Of a stretch of 64,000 nucleotides of DNA, positions 53,608 through 61,854 are shown one piece after another. The translations under genes were made by a program, and so were the position numbers. Location: positions 1 through 64,000 of the forward strand of contig JAFKGD010000017.1 of the NCBI GenBank assembly GCA_017307855.1, given 5' to 3'. Source of the stretch: Burkholderiales bacterium (GTDB taxonomy: Bacteria; Pseudomonadota; Gammaproteobacteria; Burkholderiales; Burkholderiaceae_C). The notes beneath the pieces were generated by a model, which was not told the origin of the DNA, did not search any database, and worked only from the letters and a program-made list of their open reading frames with translations. Position 1 is the stretch's first letter. Each line of letters starts with the position of its first letter.

Positions 53608-54825
53608 TCAGGCCTGGGCCGCGCGCTCGCCGCCGCCTTCTTCCACCACCTGGGCGGGCTGCAGGCGCGGCGCATGCGTGGGCAGCCATCGTGCCCACAC
53701 CGGGAACATGCGCATGGCATGGAACACGAAGAAGCTGCGCACGACGCGCCAGGCCGCCGGCTCTTCGACGTCGGCCGCGTCCACCTGCTTGCAGGCATGC
53801 CGCATGAGATGCTCCAGCCGCTCGCCCAACGTGTGCGCGAAGTCGCGATCGCGCAGCATCACATTGGCCTCGAGGTTGAGCGAGAGCGAGAGCGGGTCGA
53901 GATTGCTCGATCCCACCGTAGACCACACGCCGTCCACCAGCGCCACCTTGCCGTGCAGCGGGCGCTCGCAGTACTCGTACACCTTGACGCCCGCGTGCAG
54001 CAGGTGGTGATACAGCAGGCCGGCCGCTGTCTTGACGATGGGCATGTCGGGTTCGCCCTGCAGGATCAGCCGCACGTCCACTCCGCGGCGCGCGGCGCGC
54101 CGCAGCTCGCGGATGAGCCGGTAGCCGGGGAAGAAATAGGCGTTGGCGATGATCACCTGCTTGCGCGCCGCGCGGATCGCGGCACGGTAGTGGCGCTCGA
54201 TGTCGTCGGTGTGGTGGCGGTTGTCGCGCACGATGAATTGCGCTTGCACGTTGCCAGCCACGGGCAGCAGCTGCGGCGGGGCCGGCTTGACACGCCGGCG
54301 CAGCCAGCGGCGGCCTGCGCCGCCCACGGCGATGGCGTGAAGCACGAAACGGTGGATCTGGGCCACGATGGGGCCACGCAACTCGACCGCGTAGTCCTGC
54401 TTGGCCTGCGGGCCGAAGTCGGCCAGATGGTCGTGCGAATAATTGATGCCGCCCACGAAGGCCAGTTCGCCGTCCACGACCACGATCTTGCGGTGCATGC
54501 GCCGCAGGACATTGGTGCGCAGGCCCCAGATGCGCTTGCCGGGGTCGAAGACGCGCAGACGCACGCCGACATCGGTGAGCCGCTTGATGAAGTCGACCGA
54601 CAGGTCGGGGCTGCCGTAGCCGTCCACCATCACGTCGACCTTGGCACCGTTGCGCGCCGCCGTGATGAGCGCCTCGGCCAGTTGCAGCCCCACCTTGTCC
54701 TCGAACAGGATGAAGGTCTCCAGGATCACTTCGCGTTTCGCCGCCGCGATGGCCTCGAAAACGCGGGGGAAGAAGCCCTCGCCGTTCTCCAGCAGCTTCA
54801 CGTCGTTGCCGGCTACCCAGTTCAT
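53608..54825 (-). CDS. clsB: Cardiolipin synthase ClsB (phospholipase D family)
   Basis: 405 residues from the ATG at 54823-54825, overlapping the ybhP stop as ATGA. Two HKD motifs of the PLD family are intact: [18 protein letters not shown] (H111, K113, D118) and [19 protein letters not shown]. No transmembrane hairpin like that of ClsA is present, which fits ClsB. It makes cardiolipin from phosphatidylglycerol, or phosphatidylglycerol from PE plus glycerol as reported for E. coli ClsB. The conserved downstream segment [20 protein letters not shown] links the two halves. Confidence 0.93.
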   Translation of the reverse strand: MNWVAGNDVKLLENGEGFFPRVFEAIAAAKREVILETFILFEDKVGLQLAEALITAARNGAKVDVMVDGYGSPDLSVDFIKRLTDVGVRLRVFDPGKRIWGLRTNVLRRMHRKIVVVDGELAFVGGINYSHDHLADFGPQAKQDYAVELRGPIVAQIHRFVLHAIAVGGAGRRWLRRRVKPAPPQLLPVAGNVQAQFIVRDNRHHTDDIERHYRAAIRAARKQVIIANAYFFPGYRLIRELRRAARRGVDVRLILQGEPDMPIVKTAAGLLYHHLLHAGVKVYEYCERPLHGKVALVDGVWSTVGSSNLDPLSLSLNLEANVMLRDRDFAHTLGERLEHLMRHACKQVDAADVEEPAAWRVVRSFFVFHAMRMFPVWARWLPTHAPRLQPAQVVEEGGGERAAQA

Positions 54826-55682
54826 AGATGGATCTCCGCGCACAGCGGCGCATGGTCGGAGAGATGCGACCACGGCGTGCGGGGCAGCACGCGTGGCGAA
54901 TGCACGCTGGCCCCGCGCACGTAGATGCGGTCGAGTTGCAGCAGCGGCCAGCGCGCCGGGAAAGTGCGTGCGGCCTGGCCGGTGGCCCGCTTGAAGACTT
55001 CGTGCAGGCCGATCTCTTGCTCCAGCACGTCGTGCGCGCGGCGCCGCCAGTCGTTGAAATCGCCCGCCACGATCAGCGGGGCATCGTCGGGCACTTCGTC
55101 GCGCACCAGGTGGCACAACAGGTGCAGCTGTTCCAGCCGGTGCGATTCCTGCAGGCTCAGATGCACACAGATGGCGTGCACGTCGCGCAGTCCGCCGGGC
55201 GTGCGCAACACGGCATGCAGCAGGCCGCGCTTTTCGGGGCCCGCAATGCTGATGTCGTGGTTCCTGTAATGCACGATCGGAAACTTCGACAGCAACGCGT
55301 TGCCGTGGTGCCCGCTGGGGTAGACCGCGTTGCGGCCGTAGGCGTACTGCGGCCACATGGTGTCGGCCAGGAATTCGTAATGGGGCGCTTCGGGCCAGTT
55401 GTCCAGGCGGCCCGCGTGGCGCGAATGGGTGCCCAGCACTTCCTGCAGGAACACCACGTCGGCGCTGACGGCGCGCACGGCTTCGCGCAACTCGGGCAGG
55501 ATGAACTTGCGGTTGAGCGCGGTGAATCCCTTGTGGATGTTCACCGTCATCACGTGCAACACGCTGGTGGGATGGTCGGCCTGGACGGCCACGGTTTCCT
55601 GCGGCACGGAGCGCAACGTGTCGGCCTGCGTGGTCACGTCCTCCTGCAGGGGAGCTTGGGCGTCGGCGGCATTGGCGGTCAT
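54822..55682 (-). CDS. ybhP: Endonuclease/exonuclease/phosphatase family protein (YbhP-like)
   Basis: 286 residues from the ATG at 55680-55682; an upstream frame adds 38 unconserved residues. The DNase I-like motifs are complete: TVNIHKGF (near residue 47), VVFLQEV, GDFNDWR and [10 protein letters not shown], giving the Mg-binding Glu, Asn and the Asp/His pair. No signal peptide is seen. In E. coli the homologue sits with clsB and ybhN, as here. Its substrate is unknown; phospholipid phosphatase activity would match the neighbours. Confidence 0.9.
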   Translation of the reverse strand: MTANAADAQAPLQEDVTTQADTLRSVPQETVAVQADHPTSVLHVMTVNIHKGFTALNRKFILPELREAVRAVSADVVFLQEVLGTHSRHAGRLDNWPEAPHYEFLADTMWPQYAYGRNAVYPSGHHGNALLSKFPIVHYRNHDISIAGPEKRGLLHAVLRTPGGLRDVHAICVHLSLQESHRLEQLHLLCHLVRDEVPDDAPLIVAGDFNDWRRRAHDVLEQEIGLHEVFKRATGQAARTFPARWPLLQLDRIYVRGASVHSPRVLPRTPWSHLSDHAPLCAEIHL

Positions 55683-55783
55683 GCCACGATTGTTCGTGCC
55701 CGACCTGAACCTGACTGTAGGACGACGCGCACGCACCGCATCGGACAAGCCCAGCGCACCAGGGCGCTGCCGGCCGGCCCGTG

Positions 55784-55816
55784 AAAAAGGGCGCACCGCC
55801 GGCTGGCGATGCGCCC
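55784..55816 (-). terminator. Terminator after the Spy/CpxP-like gene
   Basis: On the minus strand GGGCGC (55811-55816 complement) pairs with GCGCCC (complement of 55789-55794) around a 16-nt loop, followed by TTTTT (complement of 55784-55788). It lies 35 nt after the Spy-like stop codon at 55852. Confidence 0.75.
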
Positions 55817-55851
55817 ATCAGGCGCGGATGGCGCGAGGCTGGGACGGCGGG

Positions 55852-56445
55852 TCAGCCGCGAGCCGGGCCGTGCTGGCCGGCGGGGCCGTGGCCGCGGTGG
55901 CCCTTGCCGCCGCGAGGGTCACCGTGGCGCGGCGCGCGCAGGGTTTCCTGATCGAACACCTTCTGCTGCGACGGCGTGAGCTGGGCGTAGAAGGTGCGTG
56001 TGGCGTCGGCGCGCTTGGCCATTGCCGCATCGCGCTGGGCCTTGAACTGCTGCATGCGGTCCAGGCGCTGCGGCGTGGTGAGCTTGGCGAAGTCTTCGCG
56101 TTGCGGACGCTGGGCGCCTTCGGCGCGTGCGGGCGGCTTCATCGCGGCGGAGAACGCAGTCCAGGCACCTTCCTGCTGCTGCGTGAGCTGCAGGCGGGTC
56201 TTGAACTGCTCGGCACGCTGGGCATGGCGCTCGGCCATCCGCTTGTGCATTTCGGCGCGATCCATCTTGTGGCGCGGGCCGTCCTGGCGCGCACCCTGGG
56301 GGGGCGGCGCGTGGCGTTCGGCGGTGGGCGCGGCAGCCGTGGGTGCAGGTGCCGGAACCTGGGCGATGGCGAATGCACCGGTGGCCGCCAGCAGGCCGGC
56401 GACCACGAGGTTGCGGGCGGAGAAGGGGATGGACTTGACTTGCAT
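55852..56445 (-). CDS. Periplasmic Spy/CpxP-like protein with LTxxQ motifs
   Basis: 197 residues. The signal peptide (ARNLVVAGLLAATGAFAIAQ) is followed by a Pro/Ala segment and a charged helical domain with two LTxxQ motifs (LQLTQQQEGAW and QLTPSQQKVFD) typical of the Spy/CpxP family of periplasmic chaperones and stress regulators. The C-terminus is Gly/His-rich (GGKGHRGHGPAGQHGPARG) and could bind metals. Such proteins are usually induced by envelope stress. It lies 141 nt downstream of the transglycosylase gene and has its own terminator. Confidence 0.85.
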   Translation of the reverse strand: MQVKSIPFSARNLVVAGLLAATGAFAIAQVPAPAPTAAAPTAERHAPPPQGARQDGPRHKMDRAEMHKRMAERHAQRAEQFKTRLQLTQQQEGAWTAFSAAMKPPARAEGAQRPQREDFAKLTTPQRLDRMQQFKAQRDAAMAKRADATRTFYAQLTPSQQKVFDQETLRAPRHGDPRGGKGHRGHGPAGQHGPARG

Positions 56446-56586
56446 GATGTCTGCTTCCTTTCGTTCGGAGCCTGCTGTCCGGGCTTGGGCATCAGGTTGA
56501 GTGCAAGTCTGGCGGCGCCATGTATCGGGTCCATGGCCGCATGAAAAGCGGGTGTAAAGGCCGGTAAACGTCGATGGCGGTCGGCT

Positions 56587-57900
56587 TTACGGGCCGCCGT
56601 CCCGCGCCGCCACGTGGACCACGCGTGCTTCGCCGGCCGGCAACGCGGGCACGCGCCACAGCGCGGCCTGCATGAGTCCGTGTGCGAGCCGGGCACGTTC
56701 CTGCCGCGACTGCCCCGGCACGCCACGCGCCACCCACTGCGCCCGCACCATGTCGATCTGACCGCGCCGCGCCCAGCGGCTGGCTTCGAGCCCCGGGTTG
56801 TGCAGCATGGCCGCCAGCCACACCGCCTGGGCCGGCTGGAGCTTGCGCACCGACGTGCCGAAGTAGTGATGCGCTGCCGCGTGCGCGCCGCACACCGTGG
56901 CCGGGCCCCACGGCGCGTTCTCCAGGTAGAGCGCGAGGATGCGCGCCTTGCCCAGCGACTGCTCCATGTCGGCCGCATACAGCAGCTCGCGCAGTTTGCG
57001 CGCGGGCGTGCGCTCGGCACCGGTCACCAGCAGCTTGGCGAGTTGCTGCGACAGCGTGCTGCCACCGCGTGCAATGCGCTCCGCGCGCTGGTTGGCATCA
57101 AAGGCCGCGCCCAGTTCGGCCAGGTCGTAGCCCGGGTGTTCCCAGAAACGCTGGTCCTCGGCCGCGATCACGGCCCGCGCGAGGATGCCGCGCGGATCGA
57201 TGGGTTCTCCAGCGGGGCAGGCGCTGGCGGCGCCGGCTAGCGCGGCCGTGCCCAGGCCGCTGACGGCCAGGCCTTCCACGCGCGGCATCAACTGCACTTC
57301 GCCGTTGGGCAGGGCCACGCGCGCGCGCAACGCGAAGCGGCCCTCGATGCGCGCCTGCGCGAGCTCGGGCACATGCGCGGCGAAGAGGGCGTAGCCGTCG
57401 GCCAGCGGCGTCATCGGGATGTCCAGCGCGAGCCGGATCTGCCGCGCCGACAACTCGCCCTGCCAGCTGCCGCGAACCATCGATCCCGCGCCACCGGCCT
57501 CCACCAGGCCCTGCAGTCCGTCGAAATCGCGCTGCACGGTGATGTCCAGCGCAGGCAGCACCAGTGGCTCGTCGCCCAGCCCGCGCAGGCGCAGCGTGCA
57601 GGGCGCGCAACGCACGGCCAGGGCCTGGCTGTCTTTCAGCCAGCGCAGGTGCAGCGGGCCCGCGCGCGTGCGCCATTGCAGGCCGTCCAGCCGTGGCGCC
57701 ACCCAGTGCGAGGTGGCCAGCCGCACGAGCGAAGGCACGCCGGCTTCGATCTGCAGCGGCCCCAGGCGCAGCTGCGTGGTCCATTCGCCGGGCAGCGGCG
57801 CCAGCAGCGCGCGCAGCGTGAGCCAGCCGGCCAGCGGCATCAGCAGCAGCACGAAGGTGATGGCGGCCAGCAGGCGCCACAGGCGCAGGCGGCGGGTCAT
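56587..57900 (-). CDS. GT51 peptidoglycan transglycosylase in the exosortase operon
   Basis: 437 residues from the ATG at 57898-57900, overlapping the EpsI-like stop as ATGA. An N-terminal membrane anchor (AITFVLLLMPLAGWLTLRAL) is followed by ~200 residues of unrecognised beta-rich sequence. The glycosyltransferase 51 domain follows: EDQRFWEHPGYD (E248 is the candidate catalytic Glu), RGGSTLSQQLAKLL, RKLRELLYAADME and LEQSL-type AGTILALYLENAPWG (here GKARILALYLENAPWG). No transpeptidase domain is present, as in monofunctional transglycosylases. Its role in an exosortase operon is not established; cell-wall remodelling at the export site is inference. Confidence 0.87.
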   Translation of the reverse strand: MTRRLRLWRLLAAITFVLLLMPLAGWLTLRALLAPLPGEWTTQLRLGPLQIEAGVPSLVRLATSHWVAPRLDGLQWRTRAGPLHLRWLKDSQALAVRCAPCTLRLRGLGDEPLVLPALDITVQRDFDGLQGLVEAGGAGSMVRGSWQGELSARQIRLALDIPMTPLADGYALFAAHVPELAQARIEGRFALRARVALPNGEVQLMPRVEGLAVSGLGTAALAGAASACPAGEPIDPRGILARAVIAAEDQRFWEHPGYDLAELGAAFDANQRAERIARGGSTLSQQLAKLLVTGAERTPARKLRELLYAADMEQSLGKARILALYLENAPWGPATVCGAHAAAHHYFGTSVRKLQPAQAVWLAAMLHNPGLEASRWARRGQIDMVRAQWVARGVPGQSRQERARLAHGLMQAALWRVPALPAGEARVVHVAARDGGP

Positions 57901-58562
57901 CGCGTGGCTCCCGCGGCGTCGGTGGCGGACGCGACTGTGGTGGCTTGCGACGCCAGCGGCGTGGCCACCGTGACGGCCTGCCACGGGCCGCGGCTGCGGC
58001 CGGCGATGGCGGCCCAGTACCAGGCCGAGGTGTCGGTGAAGGTCTGTCCCTGCGCGTCGACGATGCGTTCGCACACACGCTGGCGCACACCGCCTTTCGT
58101 GGCCTCGAAGCATCGCCACAGGCCCTCGTGGCCGTCCAGCGTGCGGCGCTCGAGCTGCTTGGCCGTGATGCGGTAGCCCAGGCCGCGGTAGCAGTCGGTG
58201 GCCGGGTGCAGCATGCGCGTGGGCTGGCTTACCTGGCGCATCACCAGCACCTGATGGCCGTCGGTGAGGCGGGCCAGCGCACCGGGGAACTGGGCGGCGA
58301 AACGGCGTTCGACCTCACCCAGCGCGAGCGGGCGCAGCGGCGCGCCGTCCCATTCGAGCGGCCACTCGGTGGCCGACAGCAGCCGCGGCGTGGCGCCGGC
58401 GGGCGCGGGCATCAGATGAACGGCCACGGCGCCCAGCAGGCAGGCGGGGAGCAGCACGGCACAGGCGGTCTTGAAGGCGATGCGTCGCAGGAACGAGACG
58501 GCAAGGCTTTCGCGCGGTACGTGGGCTGCGGCCATCGTTGGGGGTGACGGGGTGTACGGCAT
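57897..58562 (-). CDS. EpsI-like exosortase-associated protein
   Basis: 221 residues; a second start at MAAAHVPRE (58535) is possible. One N-terminal membrane segment (TACAVLLPACLLGAVAVHL) anchors a periplasmic domain with the features of EpsI-like partners: ATDCYRGLGYRI, ERRTLDGHEGLWRCFEATKG, and RQRVCERIVDAQGQTFTD. The paired Cys near the first and last blocks may form a disulfide. It stands between the exosortase (48 nt gap) and the transglycosylase (overlap). EpsI-like proteins normally accompany or are fused to exosortases; the exact function is unclear. Confidence 0.78.
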   Translation of the reverse strand: MPYTPSPPTMAAAHVPRESLAVSFLRRIAFKTACAVLLPACLLGAVAVHLMPAPAGATPRLLSATEWPLEWDGAPLRPLALGEVERRFAAQFPGALARLTDGHQVLVMRQVSQPTRMLHPATDCYRGLGYRITAKQLERRTLDGHEGLWRCFEATKGGVRQRVCERIVDAQGQTFTDTSAWYWAAIAGRSRGPWQAVTVATPLASQATTVASATDAAGATR

Positions 58563-58610
58563 GGGCGGTTACGGGCGCGGGGGGTCGTGGAATGTCGTGG
58601 CGGCGTCGGG

Positions 58611-59456
58611 TCAGCGTGCGGCGCGGCGATGCATCAGCAGCGCGATGGCCGCGCACAGCGGCGCCAGCGTGAGCAGGCCGACGGCTTCGTGCGCCCAGCC
58701 GGGCAAGGCGTGGCCGGCGCCGGCGGCGGCCACCAGCACGGTGTTGCGCAGCACGTTGGCCAGCAGCACCAGTGCGCCCACGAGCGGCAGCCGCCCGATG
58801 AAGGCGCGGTCGGCCAGGCGCGCATGCAGGGCCACGGCGCAGGCGGTGAAGTAGCCCAGCCACGCCATCTGCACGCCCGAGCACGGCGCATCGACGATGA
58901 CCAGCAGGCCGTCCACGCGCAGGCTGCTGCCCATGCGCTCCACGGTGAAGAAGGGCGACAGCAGCCAGCGGCTGGCCTCGGCCGCGATCACGCGCAGCGG
59001 AAAGCCCGCATAGAACTGCAGCGAGGCCAGCAGCGGCAGCGCCAGCACCGCCAGGCCGAACACCGGCAGCGTGGGCAGGCCGTAGGGCAGCCAGGCGGCC
59101 AGTGCGGCAGCCACGGCCAGCACGGCGACGAGCGCGCCGGCCAGCGGCGGCAGCCGATCAGCGGCCAGCAGCACGGTGGCCGTGGTGGCCAGCGCCAGGG
59201 CGCAGGCCAGCCACCCGGTGCGCGGCACGGCGCGCAGGCGGCGGCGCTGCGTGACCACCAGCGCGGCCAGCGCGCCGAGGGCCAGCAGACCCAGCGGATC
59301 GTCGGAGCGATCGAGCATGCGGCGCGCCATCCAGTGCCAGGCCGGCCAGAGCCCGGCGGCGAAGAGCGCGAGCCAGATCCAGTCGGGCGCAGTGTCCAGG
59401 CGCGCGCCCCAGCGCACGAGGCGCGGATGGCGGGCGAGCAGCGATGCGGTGGTCAT
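58611..59456 (-). CDS. Exosortase (Xrt family)
   Basis: 281 residues, about eight hydrophobic segments. The three catalytic residues of exosortases are all present in the right order: C192 in VDAPCSGVQM, R237 in ANVLRNTVLV and H256 in GWAHEAVG. It processes secreted proteins with a C-terminal PEP-CTERM-like tail in the inner membrane. The start at 59454-59456 follows the VIT/VWA gene by 23 nt. The tail of that neighbour fits the type of target it would cut. I cannot assign the subfamily letter without a search. Confidence 0.88.
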   Translation of the reverse strand: MTTASLLARHPRLVRWGARLDTAPDWIWLALFAAGLWPAWHWMARRMLDRSDDPLGLLALGALAALVVTQRRRLRAVPRTGWLACALALATTATVLLAADRLPPLAGALVAVLAVAAALAAWLPYGLPTLPVFGLAVLALPLLASLQFYAGFPLRVIAAEASRWLLSPFFTVERMGSSLRVDGLLVIVDAPCSGVQMAWLGYFTACAVALHARLADRAFIGRLPLVGALVLLANVLRNTVLVAAAGAGHALPGWAHEAVGLLTLAPLCAAIALLMHRRAAR

Positions 59457-59479
59457 GGCGGGGCGTACCTCTGGCGTGC

Positions 59480-61660
59480 TCACGATGTGAGGCGTTCCGC
59501 GCGCTGGCGGCGGCGGCGGCGCGCGAGCATGGCCAGCATCGACAGCGTGACGGCCATCGCGCCCCAGGCCGCTGGCTCGGGCGTGCCCGGCACCTCGGCG
59601 CCCGCCAGCGCGGGCGTGCCGCCCACGGCCAGGTTGCCCACGCCCTGCGGCAGCGGCGAGGGCTGTTCCACGCCCGCCGTGCCGGCCGGGTCGGGGTTGC
59701 GCACGACGCGGTCCACCGCGAGGAAGCTGGTGTACTGCGTGAGCAGACTGTGCTGCAGGCCCAGCTTCAGGATGGCGTCGCGCTGCGCGCCGCCGCCATC
59801 CAGCGCCTCCTGATCCGACAGTTGCGCGATGCGGTGGCGGGCCCACAGGTGGCGCAGCGCGCTGCCTGGCGTGTCCTGCGCCTGCGCGGCCGGTGCCGCG
59901 ATGGGCAGGGCCTGGCGATAGGCACCGTCGGCCGCACGCCCTTCGACCACCAGCTGCGCTTGGCGGCCAGGCGTGCCGCGCCACTTGCCGTACATCACCA
60001 CGGGGCGTTCCGACAGCACGTCGGGCAGCACGGCGGGTTCGACGTCGTACGCGTCCAGGCCCTCGAAGCGCGCCTTCACGGCCGTGAGCACGGGCGAATC
60101 GATCATGCGGCGAAAGCGCAGCGCGGCCAGCTTCGCCTCGTCCGGGCGCGTGACGATGAAGGGCTCGCCCATGCCGGCGCGCGCCAGGCCTTCCATGAGG
60201 TGGCGGTTGACCGAGCTGCCGATGCCGAAGGCGAACAGGTTGGCCTGGCCGAGTTGCTGGCGCACCAGTGCGAAGGCTTCGGATTCGACCGTGACGTAGC
60301 CGTCGGTCACGACGACGATGGTGCGCGAGAGATCGGCCGGCTTGGCCTCGCCGTAGACGCGGCGCAGCGCGGGCATCAGCTCGGTGCCGCCGCCGCCCTG
60401 CAACTGGTCGATGGTGGCCAGCGCGCGGTCGATGTTGGCGCGCGTGGCCGGCACCGAGCGTGGCGCCAGCATGCGGTTGCTGCCCGAGAACAGCATCACG
60501 TTGAAGGTGTCGGAGGGTCGCAGGTTGCCGATGAGTTCGGCCAGCAGCGTCTTCGCGGTGTCCAGCGGAAAGCCGTGCATCGAGCCCGACACGTCGACCA
60601 CGAACACGTAGTCGCGCGGCGTGATGCGGCTGGCAGGCACGGCGCGCGGCGGCTGCACCATGGCCAGGAAGTAGTTCTCGCCGCCCGGGCCGCCGCGCTG
60701 CAGCAGCACGCCCGATTCGATCTGCTCGCCCGCCAGGCGAAAGCCCAGCACGAAGTCGCGGTCGTTGCTGCCCGAGCCGGGTGCGATCTCGACCGCCGCG
60801 CGGGTGGCGTCGCCGGCCTCGCGCTGCACGCGGATCGCATGCGTGGAGGAGGTGATCTCCTGCAGCCCCAGCGGCGTGCGCAGCGCCGCGCGCAGCGAAA
60901 AGGCCGAGGGAGAGGGCGCGCCCTGCGGCAACACCGGCTGCGCCGTCCAGGGGCGCGCGGCGGGCGTGGCGGACGGTGCGTCGGCCGCCGCCGGTGCACC
61001 GGCGTAGCGCGGGCCCACCACAGTGGGGAAGACGAAGCGGTACTCGCCCGCCTCGGGCACCAGCAGCTCGGTGTAGCGCAGCTCCACCCTCACCTGGTCA
61101 CCCGGCAGGATGTTGGCCACGTTCATCTGGAACACGTTGGGGCGGTGCTGCTCCAGCAGCGCCGAGGTGCGGCCTTCGCGCTTGGCCGCTTCGTAGTCGA
61201 TGCGGGCCTGCTGCTTCTCGCGGATCTGCGCCGTGATGAGGCGCTCGCCCAGGCGCACGTTCATGCCGTGCACCGCGGCGCGCGTGGAGCCGGGGAAGAC
61301 ATAGCGCGCCTCCAGCGGCCGGCTGCCCGCGTTGCGGTAGACCTGCGTGACGCGCACGTCGGCGATGGGGCCGGCGATCTCGACCTGCACGTCGGTCGAT
61401 TCGAGCGGCAGCGCATCCACCTCGGCGCCGGCGCCCTGCACGAAGAAGTAGGGGCTGGCGCTGGTGTCGGGCTGCGCGGCGGCGTGCGCCGGCCGCGTGC
61501 TGAGCACGAAGAAGCAGGCGCAGGCCGCGCCCGCGCTCGCCAGCCACAGGCCCTGCGAGATCCAGCGCGACGTGGCGCGCGAGGCTGCCTCGCCGCGGCG
61601 CAGGTCCTGGTGCCGCGCGTGTCCGCCGTGTGTCTGCCGATGCTGTTGCTGCTGCGCCAT
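59480..61660 (-). CDS. VIT/VWA-domain protein with PEP-CTERM-like tail (probable exosortase target)
   Basis: 726 residues from the ATG at 61658-61660, preceded by AGGAGAAGG; an upstream frame would add 60 residues. A signal/anchor (GLWLASAGAACACFFVLSTR) is followed by a VIT domain (~80-215, with VRVTQVYRNAGSRPLEARYV), a linker, and a VWA domain with MIDAS D356-x-S358-x-S360 (DVSGSMHG) and D453 (VTDGYV). The C-terminus has the sorting signature GTPEP (P691-P696 region), a hydrophobic stretch (GAMAVTLSMLAML) and the basic tail RRRRRQR. Adjacent exosortase genes make it the likely dedicated substrate. The protein would be displayed on the cell surface and might bind proteins or metals. Confidence 0.88.
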   Translation of the reverse strand: MAQQQQHRQTHGGHARHQDLRRGEAASRATSRWISQGLWLASAGAACACFFVLSTRPAHAAAQPDTSASPYFFVQGAGAEVDALPLESTDVQVEIAGPIADVRVTQVYRNAGSRPLEARYVFPGSTRAAVHGMNVRLGERLITAQIREKQQARIDYEAAKREGRTSALLEQHRPNVFQMNVANILPGDQVRVELRYTELLVPEAGEYRFVFPTVVGPRYAGAPAAADAPSATPAARPWTAQPVLPQGAPSPSAFSLRAALRTPLGLQEITSSTHAIRVQREAGDATRAAVEIAPGSGSNDRDFVLGFRLAGEQIESGVLLQRGGPGGENYFLAMVQPPRAVPASRITPRDYVFVVDVSGSMHGFPLDTAKTLLAELIGNLRPSDTFNVMLFSGSNRMLAPRSVPATRANIDRALATIDQLQGGGGTELMPALRRVYGEAKPADLSRTIVVVTDGYVTVESEAFALVRQQLGQANLFAFGIGSSVNRHLMEGLARAGMGEPFIVTRPDEAKLAALRFRRMIDSPVLTAVKARFEGLDAYDVEPAVLPDVLSERPVVMYGKWRGTPGRQAQLVVEGRAADGAYRQALPIAAPAAQAQDTPGSALRHLWARHRIAQLSDQEALDGGGAQRDAILKLGLQHSLLTQYTSFLAVDRVVRNPDPAGTAGVEQPSPLPQGVGNLAVGGTPALAGAEVPGTPEPAAWGAMAVTLSMLAMLARRRRRQRAERLTS

Positions 61661-61854
61661 GGCCGCCTTCTCCTTGTCCGAGCCGTCCGTGCGAACTTGC
61701 ACGGGCCTCACTGTCGACCGCGCCTGCGCACAGGGTAGGAAGGCGCCATGCGGCCTGCGTGAAGCCGGCGTGAAGGACGGCGCGGCACGCTTCATCGGCT
61801 GCGCGCAGGGCGCGGCCAGCATCGGCCGCCTGTTCATCACGAGGAGCGATTGCC

